NCBI GenBank assembly: GCA_036898135.1
Contig: CM072511.1
Coordinates: 161,410,314-161,474,313, forward strand
DNA from: Oncomelania hupensis
Lineage: Eukaryota; Mollusca; Gastropoda; Littorinimorpha; Pomatiopsidae
Length of the DNA: 64,000 nucleotides
Reading direction: 5' to 3'
Both the position numbers and the translations under genes were made by a program. The number at the start of each line of letters is the position of its first letter. The stretch's first letter is position 1. Shown here in pieces: positions 1-10,102 of this stretch. The notes below the pieces were generated by a model that made no database searches, was not told the DNA's origin, and saw only the letters and a program-made list of their open reading frames with translations.

Positions 1-58
1 CTACTAATGTACCGAAGTGTTTCACAGGGTGGTGGAAAAGTAACTCCCTATTGAAAAG

Positions 59-124
59 TGCTGATGACTGTGGTAAACACTGCTGATGACTGTGGTAAAC
101 ACTGCTGATGACTGTGGTAAACAC
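59..124. repeat. 22-bp tandem repeat, three copies
   Basis: Three identical 22-bp units beginning TGCTGATGACTGTGG sit head to tail, followed by the first bases of a fourth. No coding sense is evident. Confidence 0.9.
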
Positions 125-228
125 TGCTGTATTTGTATCAAATCAAACGCATCGTAATCCTCACACAGCAGTAGAATATAACTGCGTTCTCAGATTGTAT
201 CTTGCAATTGGAAATAGCAGCCTATAAT

Positions 229-538
229 CAGTGGCGTAGCTAGGGATTTGGGGACCCGGGGTGCTTGGTCTCTTTGGGGGCCCCTGCATTTTGACATTCG
301 ACATCATGACATGAGATACTGTACTTAATAAATATATAAGTCTACATTCAAATTGCAACAATGTCACTAACTTATATAACGACGTGAATAGCAAGATTAC
401 ATGACGCCGGTGGCGTAATATTTAATAGTTAATGTAAAAAAAACATTTTGGACACTCCTTTTGGGGCCCCCCTCAAGTGGGGACCCAGGGGGACTTTGGA
501 ATTTGGACCCCCCCACCCCTCCCCTAGCTGCGCCACTG
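229..538. mobile_element. hAT-type MITE, 310 bp
   Basis: The ends are inverted repeats. The left end reads CAGTGGCGTAGCTAGG and the right end, reverse-complemented, reads CAGTGGCGCAGCTAGG, followed on both sides by G-rich subterminal sequence. It is flanked by an 8-bp duplication with one mismatch, CCTATAAT (221-228) and TCTATAAT (539-546). An 8-bp duplication and a CAGTGG-type terminus are typical of hAT elements. There is no transposase frame, so this is a non-autonomous copy. Confidence 0.85.
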
Positions 539-637
539 TCTATAATAACCAATGTGTTTGAACACTGCGTGAGCGAACTCAGTTGCAAGAAAGACTTAAG
601 GTCTAACCCACCTCTCCCCTCCCCCCTACTCCAACCT

Positions 638-960
638 CCCTCGTGGGAGTGCCGGCGGGTTCTGTATAAATAGTAATCCCAACGCCATTTCAGTTACGCT
701 ATTGGATAGGATAGGATAGGATAGGATAGGATAGGATAGGATAGGATATTTTGTTTTTGTAAACTGGGGTTCGATAAATTAGAGTACGGCTTCAGCGTCC
801 CCTGCATGTGATGCCTTTATTGTAAAGTGACTGGCTGGTGGAGTGTCTTCCGTGTTACCATTGGTTATTTCAACATATCTTTCATGCGGATCGGGGGCGA
901 GTCCTCCAAGTTGTGGTCCTGATTCGGCTCTTTGCAGTCCGCTGGCCCCTAAAAACAATG
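638..960 (+). mobile_element. Family X retroposon, internally shortened copy
   Basis: The left part (about 638-690) matches the TATA-containing 5' block seen at 3272 (minus) and 58258 (plus): a GTGCCGG core, then TATAAATAG. The right part (746-955) is the 3' block, homologous to the reverse complement of 2700-2925 and including GTAAACTGGGGTTCGATAA, a TTTATTGTAAAGTGACT segment and GGTCCTGATTCGGCTC. It ends near CTAAAAACAATGACTAAC. The middle of the 579-bp copy is absent and a GGATA array lies there instead. No frame is conserved. Confidence 0.7.
703..747 (+). repeat. (GGATA)n pentanucleotide array
   Basis: About nine GGATA units. The same pentamer forms the 3' tail of the RTE-like fragments elsewhere in the window, but no RTE body precedes this array, so it may be an orphan tail or an independent microsatellite. 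Confidence 0.9.
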
Positions 961-1419
961 ACTAACTAAGTAAGCAAGAAACTAACTAACTAACACAAGG
1001 CCTAAGAAGACAAAAGACCCAGTGTCAAGTATCGGGTCATTATAGGCAGGTCTCAACCACGTGAGTGAAATAAAAGATCGGAAATGAATTAAATTCCACT
1101 ACTGACAAGATCAAGATACTGTTTGTTTCACACACACATACTGTGCCATTTACAAATGGTACAAGCAGTTGTCATCAGGGGGTACTTTTCAGCAACACGT
1201 TAAACAAAAAGAATAAAAAGTTAGCCTAATAAACGAGTGTGTACTGTTATTGCGATAGAACGTAACGGTGTAAACCAACCCAATCAACAAGCAGTAGATT
1301 TATGTAAACGCGCGCTGATCCATATGTTTTCTTTAACAGTACGCTAGCCCTGCTTCTATTGTTCTGCATCTGCTTCTCGTCTTCTGCTTTTGCTTCCTCC
1401 TCTTCCTCTCGAAATCTCA
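961..1419. other. No gene recognised; possible relic repeat
   Basis: AT-rich DNA with short ACTAACTA runs near 965-1000. The stretch around 1009-1045 resembles 3325-3360 in the same orientation (AGTGTCAAGTATCGGGTCATT against AGTGTCAGGTGACGGGCCATT), so it is probably an old dispersed repeat. No coding sequence is supported. Confidence 0.5.
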
Positions 1420-1527
1420 CACCCCTTTTGGAATTAGGTATTCCAAAATACAGGTGAGCGTGTATGTTGGTATAGATCGCCGCGCTTTGAGCCTGAATGA
1501 TTTGGGGAAAGGCGCGTATAGCATCCT

Positions 1528-1586
<59 letters not shown>
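1420..1586 (+). mobile_element. Family D SINE-like 3' end with (ATT)n tail
   Basis: AGATCGCCGCGCTTTGAG is followed about 20 bases later by GGCGCGTATAGCATCCTG and then about 19 TTA units (1529-1586). The same order (GCGCTTTGAG, GCGCG, AGCATCC, then ATT array) occurs at 24258-24391 and 42098-42228. The left boundary is uncertain. This is a retroposon tail, not a gene; the polyisoleucine, polytyrosine and polyleucine frames through it are artefacts of the repeat. Confidence 0.75.
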
Positions 1587-1587
<1 letters not shown>

Positions 1588-1759
1588 CTCCTCCTCCTCC
1601 TTCTTCTTCTTCTTCTGCTTCTTCTTCTCTTCTTCTTGCTCTTCTCATTGTTCTTGTTATTCTTCTTGTTGTTCATCTTGTTCTTGTTGTTTTTGTTCTT
1701 GTTCTTCTTGTTCTTGTTTTTTTTTTCATCTTCTTGTTTTTATGTTTCTTCTTGTTTTC

Positions 1760-1792
<33 letters not shown>

Positions 1793-2385
1793 GTTGTTGC
1801 TGCTGCTGCTGCTGTTCTTTTTCTTCTTCGTATTTTGTTGTTGTTGTTGTTGTTGTTGTTTCTTCTTCTTCTTCTTCTTCTTCTTCTTCTTCTTCTTCTT
1901 CTTCTTCTTCTTCTTCTTCTTCTTCTTCTTCTTCTTCTTCTTCTTCGTCGTCGTCGTTGTATACCTTCACTGCACCCCCATGTGTTCCTATTATATTCCT
2001 ACCCCTTGTTTCCTCCTCTTCATCCTTCTCCTTTCCGTTCCCACTTTTCTACTTCTGTTTCTTCTTTTTGTATTTAGCTTCCTCCTTCTCCTCCTTATTC
2101 TTCTTCTTTCCGTCCTCCGCTTTCTACCTCTGCTTCTTCTAGTTAGCCTCCTTCTCCTTGTTCTTCTCCTCCTTTTCGACCCCCTTTCTACCCATTCTTC
2201 TTCTTCTTTGTCTGTTTAGTCATTCTTCGGCCGTCCGGATGACAAAGAATGATCCCAAATCCAAATCTCTTCCTCGTCAATCTTCTACGGAGTCCTTCTT
2301 CGCCTTCTTTTTTTCCCCTCCCTTCTCCTTCTTCTTCTTTCTCCTTCTTCCTCTCTTCCTCCTACTCCTGTTTCTCTAGTCCTCT
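1587..2385 (+). repeat. 800-bp polypyrimidine tract (CTT/GTT/CCT arrays)
   Basis: Almost entirely T and C with scattered G. It contains (GTT)n near 1757-1795, (TTG)n near 1839-1860 and a pure (CTT)n run at about 1861-1946. The long frames on both strands (poly-Phe, Ser, Leu; poly-Glu on the other strand) come only from composition. Confidence 0.9.
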
Positions 2386-2663
2386 TTGATCTAGAACGGT
2401 CGTCGGAAACGCAGTGAGCCCGTACAGGGCAGGATGAGAAGGGCGACACAGAGCGACCAGTCAAGCTGATGACTCTTAGTTTGCGAGGCACATTTCTACA
2501 GTACGGATCTACAGTGCTGAATAATAAATCCTTATTGAAAATTCCTGATAACCTTTATATTATTTATTTATGCGTGAAACAGACATGCAATGTGATCCCT
2601 GCAGCGGTCGACGTTCATTGCTCATCCCTGATTCCATCTCCCAGTGCCAAAAGCTGTCCCTAA
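2386..2663. other. No gene recognised
   Basis: Mixed-composition DNA between the pyrimidine tract and family X. It ends in the left copy of the 30-bp direct repeat (2664-2693) that flanks the family X insertion. No coding or RNA signal was seen. Confidence 0.5.
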
Positions 2664-2693
2664 TGGCCCGTTGCGTGCGCGAGCTGAGCTAAT

Positions 2694-3272
2694 GTAACAT
2701 TACATTACATTTTTATTGCTTTAGGTCCAGCGGACTCTTCCGAGCCAAATCAGGACCGGACAACCCCCGATCTGCATAAAAGATCTGCTGAAACAACCCT
2801 AGTGGTAAAACCGAAAGCTCTCCACCAGCTAGTCACTTTACAATAAAGACATCCCACGCAGGGGACGGCTGAGGCTTCACCCCAACTTATCGAACCCCCG
2901 TTTACAAAAACAAAATAGAATACAAACATCACTATACATTATCAACAAAACACATACATATAAAATGCCTACATTGCGAAATAATAACATCATAGGAAGC
3001 CCTAGTGACCACCTGGCAAAAAGCGTCCAATATTCCCAAGCTGATCCAACAGACCTCATACACGAACAAGGAGTCTTGTCCCGGAAGAGTTTTCAAGAAA
3101 AAAGATAGGAGACTGGTCTAGCGAAGAAGACGATAGTATAGCAGATTGATAGAACAGAGCAGGAATGAGAAAGAGCAAATGAGAAAGACAGCGACAGTGG
3201 GAATTTAAAGCACTAAATTTCCAGAAAGTGGGGATACTTTTTATACTGAAACCCCCGGCACCCCAGCGGGGG
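2694..3272 (-). mobile_element. Family X retroposon, complete-looking copy with 30-bp TSD
   Basis: Read on the minus strand, it starts with a GC-rich block, GGGGTGCCGGGGG, then a TATA-box-like TATAAAAAG and CCCCACTTTCTGGAAATTT. It ends with CTAAAGCAATAAAAATG and an (AATGT)n tail. The 579 bp are bounded by an identical 30-bp direct repeat at 2664-2693 and 3273-3302 (TGGCCCGTTGCGTGCGCGAG and ten more bases), which reads as a target-site duplication. A short frame in the 5' block, containing RWGAGGFSI and SIPTFWKF, also occurs at 58258, but that may be nucleotide conservation only. AATAAA near the tail and the A-rich end suggest a Pol II retroposon, either a deleted LINE or a non-autonomous element. 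Confidence 0.75.
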
Positions 3273-3302
3273 TGGCCCGTTGCGTGCGCGAGCTGAGCTA
3301 AT

Positions 3303-3534
3303 ATAAGACAACGAGAACACATAAGACTAAGTGTCAGGTGACGGGCCATTACAGATCAGCACTTAAACTCGACCACTGTAAGGATCACAATACGATTTAT
3401 TTCATGCAAATGCAGCACTGTGTACACGATTTATCATCAACTAGTGGTTTTTGTACCCTGGCAAGCCAGGGTACACATGATGCTGTTTAAAATGTAGACA
3501 GAGAGAACTTTTGTCTGCGAGTTTCATTTGGACG
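3303..3534. other. Relic repeat flank, no gene
   Basis: Shares a short stretch with 1009-1045 (see there). No coding signal. Confidence 0.4.
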
Positions 3535-3860
3535 ATGATACCTCCCCATATCCCCCTTGATACCTCACCATACCCCCCACATCCTGATATCTCCCCGCCC
3601 CCCCCCCCCCCCCCCCATGATGCCTCATCATAACTCCTTTCCTTGATACCTCCCCATACCCCCTTGATACCTTCCATACCCCCTTGGTTCCTAACTGTAC
3701 CCTCCTTGATACTTCCCCGTTGATCGTTTCGCAGGTATGGATGAAAGGAATCGACCATCACCATACCCCCTTATATATACCCGTATCCCCGTTATGCCTA
3801 CCCATGCCCCTTTAAACCTACCCGTAACCCCCTTTTACCTACACGTACCACCCCATCCCG
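3535..3860. repeat. Degenerate minisatellite with poly-C run
   Basis: Irregular units built on CCCCTTGATACCTCCCCATA repeat along the tract. A run of about 20 C lies near 3596-3617. Unit lengths vary and no frame is kept. Confidence 0.75.
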
Positions 3861-3866
3861 ATCCTT

Positions 3867-3870
3867 GGTA

Positions 3871-3937
<67 letters not shown>

Positions 3938-4052
3938 ATATAGAATAATACAAATAGAAATTAAAAAAACACACCAAGGTTTTAAAATAAAATTTGATAT
4001 AAGATATTATAATTGTTATTATAATAATAATAATTATTATTATTAGTTTATA

Positions 4053-4120
<68 letters not shown>

Positions 4121-4224
4121 ATATAGAATAATACAAATAGAAATAATAAAAAAACACCAAGGTTTTAAAAGAAAATTTGATATAAGATATTATAATAATA
4201 ATTTATTATTATTATTAGTTTATA

Positions 4225-4300
<76 letters not shown>

Positions 4301-4310
4301 TAAAGGTAAA
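3867..4310. repeat. Compound AAT arrays with a repeated ~100-bp linker
   Basis: Three long (AAT)n blocks (about 3874-3935, 4047-4117, 4224-4297) alternate with nearly identical linkers. The linkers contain GAATATAGAATAATACAAA, CACCAAGGTTTTAAAA and TTTGATATAAGATATTATAA, so the array plus linker has been duplicated as a higher-order unit. Confidence 0.85.
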
Positions 4311-4379
4311 AAGTCTAAATTAAAAAAAATATCCATATTGTAGTGTTAAAAAAAAAAAAAAAAAAAAAAACTTAAAAAA

Positions 4380-4466
4380 AAATATGGCCCGCGTGAGTAT
4401 CGATCTTGGGTCGCCCGAAACCGTAGGCGAAAGAATAACCCACTAAGTTACCACGGCTTCGTAGAA
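4380..4466 (-). mobile_element. tRNA-like SINE head or tRNA pseudogene
   Basis: On the minus strand, TAACTTAGTGGGTTA resembles a tRNA A box and AGATCGATACTCACG, about 40 bases later, resembles a B box. Oligo-T and oligo-A runs follow (4323-4370 on the plus strand). The intervening bases do not give a clean tRNA cloverleaf, so a decayed SINE head is more likely than a tRNA gene. Confidence 0.5.
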
Positions 4467-5340
4467 AAACTATGAATTTTTTGGTCTATATGGGAAAACA
4501 TGCTGAAACCTCAATTTGATTTTTAATGGAAGCGCGCGGAATGAGGCTATTGCAGTTTGTGGACATTTTGTTTAATTATTTATCTCAGAAACGGTTAAAC
4601 GTTCGGTAAGGAAATGTCGGCTATAACGATTTGGCTGGTTTTGAGCACACAGCAGGCCGATCAGCAGCGGTCAGCACCTGCCAAGATCAGCGTCCATAGG
4701 AGACAAACTTTATAATAGAGGCGAAGAAGGACTTCCGGCTAAGCAATTTATATATATAGATGTTGAATAGGGATTTACTTCTCAACCGCCATTTCGGCAA
4801 CGATTAATCGGTTGTTGCTTCAGGATATTCTTGGAAGAAGGAGGAGGAGGAGGAGGAGGAGGAGGAGGTAGAGAAGAAGAAGGTAGAAGGAGGATTAACG
4901 AGGCCGAAAGCCAAAAGGAAAAAGGGGAATACTTGCAGAGACAGAGGGATCGGAGGAGAGTTTTGTATAAAAGTATGTGAGTACTATTTTTGTTAAATTC
5001 ACTAGTGGAAGGTAGGAAGTGCTCGTGCTAATCTATTGCTGAAGGGGGCTCAGACTTGTGTGTGGGACTGATGCCATTTTTAACTGTTCGAACTAAGGTC
5101 ACTGGTGGTCTGAACCTTACTAACAAACTCTCCACACTGACACATAACCATTCCATCCCTCACACAAACTGAGAAAGACTTCAAGACTTTCAAATGTATT
5201 TGTACAAGTAAGCCACAGGCCTCGGTACACCGTACGTACACATTCATACGTATTGCATCCCCCTCTCTCCTTTCCCCTTTCCTCTTCTCCCCCCTCCCCT
5301 CCCAGACCTAACCCAAAACTCAAATAATTATTCCCAGCGT
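4467..5340. other. No gene recognised; (GGA)n at 4836-4868
   Basis: Mixed DNA with a GGA trinucleotide run and a purine-rich stretch to about 4960. No conserved protein motif was found in the short frames. Confidence 0.5.
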
Positions 5341-5516
5341 AAAAAAGAAAGGAGATTTCTCTTTTATAGCGCACTTACAATCTCAGAGAGCTTCTCAAAG
5401 CGCTGGCCCGTAATATCCAGCAAATACACAATAGTTTGCTGAAGTCAGGATTCGAACCCACGTCGCCTAAGACGCACTCACACAAGTCGTGCGCTCTGAC
5501 CACTGAGCTATCCCAC
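5341..5516 (-). mobile_element. tRNA-derived SINE with LINE-like 3' tail
   Basis: On the minus strand the head carries a clear A box (GGATAGCTCAGTGGTCAGAG) and B box (GGGTTCGAATCC) spaced as in tRNA. The body ends with GCGCTTTGAGAAGC, about 15 bases, then GTGCGCTATAAAAGAG. The GCGCTTTGAG...TGCGCT.TATAAAA arrangement also closes the 3' UTR of the intact LINE at 39842-39895, which suggests mobilisation by that LINE family. No convincing target-site duplication was seen. Confidence 0.8.
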
Positions 5517-6205
5517 AGAAAAGACAATGTTTAACGGAGGGAGGGGGGGGGGAAGGAGAGGATCATCAAACTGTTTAACGACAAAGTGTTACGTGTGAGA
5601 CGCGCACGATAGATCCGATCGTTATATTTTGCAAAGCATTCAATAACAGAATGTATTTACCTTTGATTCGATTTTGCGTTGTTGTTAGAAGAAGCTTGTT
5701 ATAATGTTGATAATTTTCGTTGGTCGATATTATTGGAGAATCTTCTAGGGTTGCTTGTTTACCATCGATCGAAGGATCTAGATAGATCCAATAGAAGCTG
5801 AGAGGTTCTTTTATGATGAAGAAAGTTGTATGACGTAAGACAATGATGACGAAAGTTTATTTTGATTTGGTTGTAAAGGGTCACGCTGGAACGTTCTGAC
5901 GTTATCTCGAGTATAGAGAGAAACTATATAATTGATGCACTGTGTAGAGAAGAGAGAGAAAGTGAAAAGCGATTGAGCGATTGTATGCAGTTGTTGATGT
6001 ACGCTGAATAAAGTTGGAAAATTTCATAGAACGACTTCTGCCTTGTTGCTGAGTGAACAGGTTGCGTAGATAAACGAATCCGAGTTACACTTATCAGGAC
6101 TTCAGCATTGGGGCTGAATCAACTACCGATAAAAACAAAAAATCCTCATTTTTTTTAAAAGTGTTAAATTTATTGGCGATGTTGTGACTCAGCTTTATAC
6201 TAACT
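5517..6205. other. No gene recognised
   Basis: Begins with a G-rich run (5536-5560), then AT-rich DNA. The last 30 bases (GGCGATGTTGTGACTCAGC) match the family Z element seen at 12280-12305, so this end belongs to the repeat that hosts the satellite. Confidence 0.5.
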
Positions 6206-7928
6206 AACCAAAAGGAAAACAGGGAATGAAGCCATGCACTAAACTATCTTAACCAAAAGGAAAACAGGGAATGAAGCCATGCACTAAACTATCTTAAGCA
6301 AAAGGAAAACAGGGAATGAAGCCATTCACTGAACTATCTTAACCAAAAGGAAAACAGGGAATGAAGCCATGCACTAAACTATCTTAAGCAAAAGGAAAAC
6401 AGGGAATGAAGCCATTCACTGAACTATCTTAACCAAAAGGAAAACAGGGAATGAAGCCATGCACTAAACTATCTTAAGCAAAAGGAAAACAGGGAATGAA
6501 GCCATTCACTGAACTATCTTAACCAAAAGGAAAACATGGAATGAAGCCATGCACTAAACTATCTTAAGCAAAAGGAAAACAGGGAATGAAGCCATTCACT
6601 GAACTATCTTAACCAAAAGGAAAACAGGGAATGAAGCCATGCACTAAACTATCTTAAGCAAAAGGAAAACAGGGAATGAAGCCATTCACTGAACTATCTT
6701 AAGCAAAAGGAAAACAGGGAATGAAGCCATTCACTGAACTATCTTAACCAAAAGGAAAACAGGGAATGAAGCCATTCACTGAACTATCTTAACCAAAAGG
6801 AAAACAGGGAATGAAGCCATTCACTGAACTATCTTAAGCAAAAGGAAAACAGGGAATGAAGCCATGCACTGAACTATCTTAAGCAAAAGGAAAACAGGGA
6901 ATGAAGCCATGCACTGAACTATCTTAAGTAAAAGGAAAACAGGGAATGAAGCCATGCACTGAACTATCTTAAGTAAAAGGAAAACAGGGAATGAAGCCAT
7001 TCACGGAACTATCTTAAGTAAAAGGAAAACAGGGAATGAAGCCATGCACTGAACTATCTTAAGCAAAAGGAAAACAGGGAATGAAGCCATGCACTGAACT
7101 ATCTTAAGCAAAAGGAAAACAGGGAATGAAGCCATGCACTGAACTATCTTAAGCAAAAGGAAAACAGGGAATGAAGCCATGCACTGAACTATCTTAAGCA
7201 AAAGGAAAACAGGGAATGAAGCCATGCACTGAACTATCTTAAGCAAAAGGAAAACAGGGAATGAAGCCATGCACTGAACTATCTTAAGCAAAAGGAAAAC
7301 AGGGAATGAGGCCATGCACTGAACTATCTTAAGCAAAAGGAAAACAGGGAATGAAGCCATGCACTGAACTATCTTAAGCAAAAGGAAAACAGGGAATGAA
7401 GCCATGCACTGAACTATCTTAAGCAAAAGGAAAACAGGGAATGAAGCCATTCACTGAACTATCTTAAGCAAAAGGAAAACAGGGAATGAAGCCATGCACT
7501 GAACTATCTTAAGCAAAAGGAAAACAGGGAATGAAGCCATGCACTGAACTATCTTAAGCAAAAAGAAAACAGGGAATGAAGCCATTCACTGAACTATCTT
7601 AAGCAAAAGGAAAACAGGGAATGAAGCCATTCACTGAACTATCTTAAGTAAAAGGAAAACAAGGAATGAAGCCATGCACTGAACTATCTTAAGCAAAAAG
7701 AAAACAGGGAATGACAAGCCACTCACTAAACTATCTTAAGCAAAAGGAAAACAAGGAATGACAAGCCACTCACTAAACTATCTTAAGCAAAAGGAAAACA
7801 AGGAATGACAAGCCACTCACTAAACTATCTTAAGCAAAAGGAAAACAAGGAATGACAAGCCACTCACTAAACTATCTTAAGCAAAAGGAAAACAAGGAAT
7901 GACAAGCCACTCACTAAACTATCTTAAG
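6206..7928. repeat. 45-bp satellite array changing to 47-bp units
   Basis: About 33 units of 45 bp (core AAAAGGAAAACAGGGAATGA, then GCCATGCACTGAACTATCTT) run to about 7690, followed by about five 47-bp units containing AATGACAAGCCACTCAC. In the first part, two variants alternate (GCACTAAAC...AACC with TTCACTGAAC...AAGC), giving a 90-bp dimer. Later units are uniform. Because 45 is a multiple of three, one minus-strand frame stays open and reads MASFPVFLLLKIVQC over and over. That is a consequence of the repeat and no gene is proposed. Confidence 0.95.
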
Positions 7929-8190
7929 CACACAAAAAAGTATCAAAATCGGCTTGGCCAGCCGTTAGATGCAGCGTAACAGTGTTTAGAAAATGGTGAA
8001 GTACAATGATTTTGACCTTTGAGAAAGTTAAGTTAAGAATGAATTAACATGATTAACAGTAGTGAAAGTATCGGCAAAGTCAAAATGATGAATTTCGCTG
8101 CAGTTATGGTTGAGATAAAACAATGTGTGGGTTGAACAAAAAAAGTGACATTCGGACCGATTGACTGGGGAGGGACACATATAGACAGAC

Positions 8191-8192
<2 letters not shown>
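7929..8192 (+). mobile_element. Family Z dispersed element, right part
   Basis: Contains AGTAGTGAAAGTATC, AATGATGAATTTCG and CAGTT.TGGTTGAG in the same order and spacing as 12430-12490, and ends near the GA array. Together with 6175-6205 it forms the frame around the satellite, as though one segment of a family Z element had been amplified in place. Confidence 0.7.

Positions 8193-8267
<75 letters not shown>
8193..8267. repeat. (GA)n microsatellite
   Basis: Uninterrupted GA dinucleotide run of about 37 units. Confidence 0.95.
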
Positions 8268-8271
<4 letters not shown>

Positions 8272-8445
8272 TGTGGTACAGGGCGAAGTTTGATTGGATT
8301 TTACCAGTCACGTGACCCAGAAACTTCCTCCCTATTTGTCTTTCTATTCAACCCACAGTGCACTCATTTTGCATGCACACGGACGCGCAAACACTTAAAA
8401 GCAGAAACACATACACAAATACACACGCGCACTCACGCAGGCATA

Positions 8446-8490
8446 CATTACATTTACATGATTATTGCTTTAGGTCCAGCGGACTCTTCA
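8446..8490 (-). mobile_element. Family X 3' stub
   Basis: Contains ATTGCTTTAGGTCCAGCGGA (the extreme 3' end of family X, minus strand) preceded by ACATT units. Only about 45 bases are present, consistent with severe 5' truncation on insertion. Confidence 0.75.
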
Positions 8491-8596
8491 TGCCCGCATG
8501 CATACAGACATGCAGACGTGCATGAATAGATATACCGACTTCGACCCTTTATTGAACAATGGCCTTTGGCCCCTTTAATGGGAGGGGAGAAAGAGG

Positions 8597-8599
<3 letters not shown>

Positions 8600-8651
<52 letters not shown>
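8600..8651. repeat. (GA)n microsatellite
   Basis: GA run preceded by GGGAGGGAGA. Confidence 0.95.
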
Positions 8652-8654
<3 letters not shown>

Positions 8655-9179
8655 CATGCAAAAACGGACCTCGCATACAAACAAGCAGGAGAACCACAAA
8701 TCAACCGCCGCTCTCTACGAAGTAAATTTCCAGCCACGAGTTGTCTTCTCATCAGGCATGATTCCGGCACTGGGGACATAACGAAAGGGAAAACGATGGC
8801 CGCATTGACCGACAAGCTTCAGGATAGACATTTGAGGACGATTGACCATTAAGAACCGGCCCACGGCCTACAAAGTGCACAAAGATGGGGTTTTACATGA
8901 CATACATGTGTACATAGCAGGCAAACGGGGCCTCCTCTATGGTCTGGCATATTAAAGAGGCCTATGTTCTCACAGCTTTATGATTCCCGACACAGCTTGA
9001 TGTTCTGAACGTACTGTGTTCGAGAGCTCTGTATTCCCATAAAACTATGTTCCCCAGCTCCGCCTTTACCTACGGAACTGTGTCATCCTAAAAAGATAGA
9101 GCTGCAGACCGAGCGTCCACACGTAGAACTTGTGGACTATATCGCTGGGAGAAAATAGAGCAATTTGAACACGAAGGCG
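8652..9179. other. No gene; degenerate ~25-bp motif
   Basis: Between 8940 and 9075, loose copies of a TATGTTCCCA/CACAGCTCT motif recur. The reverse complement of 10690-10750 carries the same words, so this is an old dispersed minisatellite. No coding sequence is supported. Confidence 0.4.
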
Positions 9180-9431
9180 TCAGAACAATATGTCTGTGAA
9201 ATTATACAGCTTTAGTGTAGCGGGAAGGGAGGCGACTGGTTGAGGCTTGGGAGGGAAATTGTCTACCTTGATTTTCTTGGTTAGACTAGCCTTGGGTGGC
9301 TCCTGCTTTGCAGAATCCTTTGGGTATGCTATTGGGTTACGCAGGACAAGGCGACACGACATTTGTTCTCCCCGGCTGGCCATTCGCCTGCTGCTTTTGG
9401 TGGCGAGCGGGACAACATTGTCGGCAGGCAT
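9180..9431 (-). CDS. Unidentified small reading frame, 83 aa
   Basis: An ATG-initiated frame with ordinary, non-repetitive composition in a locally GC-richer patch. The product is basic and proline-rich (MPADNVVPLATKSSRRMASR at the start, a PPKPQP stretch near residue 60). No signal peptide, membrane segment or known domain is recognised. A possible splice donor context (AAGGTAGAC) lies inside it, so it might be part of an exon. Chance is equally possible: other frames here are open over similar lengths. Confidence 0.2.
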   Translation of the reverse strand: MPADNVVPLATKSSRRMASRGEQMSCRLVLRNPIAYPKDSAKQEPPKASLTKKIKVDNFPPKPQPVASLPATLKLYNFTDILF

Positions 9432-9784
9432 TTTATGCAGGTCGGTGGCAGCGACCTTGCAGTAGAGTGCGTGGCACTAGTTAGCCGGCAACCCGGTACT
9501 CCCAACCACGCTTCACTGCCTTGCAGGGCAAATATTTTTATGTCCTTCTTTTGAGGGATAAAATGAAAATAACAGCTCGGGTAGAGCAATGTTCTCAAGG
9601 TCGTGGCCGAGAGACGGGAGTCAAATACTCCGCTCGGCTACATTAGGAACACAGTAAATGTTTTGAACGCAGAGACGTGAAAAAATATGCCACTTACGCA
9701 ACGTCAATGATCCCAACTATGTAATCTCAAATTATTTTATTTCCAATTTATGACAACGATTCTTAACTAAAGTGAGCTTTGCAT
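9432..9784. other. No gene recognised
   Basis: Unique-looking DNA between the 83-codon frame and the TG array. No motif identified. Confidence 0.4.
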
Positions 9785-9829
<45 letters not shown>

Positions 9830-9830
9830 G
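9785..9830. repeat. (TG)n microsatellite
   Basis: About 20 TG units ending in GGGTGGGTG. Confidence 0.95.
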
Positions 9831-9924
9831 AACTTGTAAAGAGGACACAATGGGTTCCACAACCGTCTTTTTGAATACAAAGTGGGTTTATTTGCTGTGA
9901 CCTCATTTTGTTTCATGAACCCAT

Positions 9925-10016
9925 TTTGTTCTGAGTGCGCGGGAGTGCTCTTTTAGTGCTTGGGAGTGCAGTTGTAGTGCATGAGAGTGTTTTAAGTACA
10001 CAGGAGTGCACTATCC
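9925..10016. repeat. Degenerate ~22-bp minisatellite
   Basis: Four loose units around GGGAGTGCTCTTTTAGTGC, GGGAGTGCAGTTGTAGTGC and similar. Confidence 0.6.
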
Positions 10017-10102
10017 GGGACGGAGAAAATCCAGCCAATTTTCGGAAAACTTTGAAGCAAAAATCGACCTATTTCGTCGCTCCTAGGAGACGTACTAGGT
10101 CA

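Noticed and set aside
3596..3617. Poly-C run as an assembly gap or artificial linker
   Set aside because: It sits inside a C-rich minisatellite with continuous flanks, so a natural run is more likely, though its length may be miscalled.
7001..7450. 149-codon frame of ten MASFPVFLLLKIVQC repeats as a secreted or membrane repeat protein
   Set aside because: It is the 45-bp satellite read in one frame. The array lies inside a dispersed element, neighbouring units break the frame, and no start or flanking exon supports a gene.
6206..7928. CRISPR array
   Set aside because: Units abut directly with no unique spacers, and the DNA is eukaryotic with no cas-like genes.
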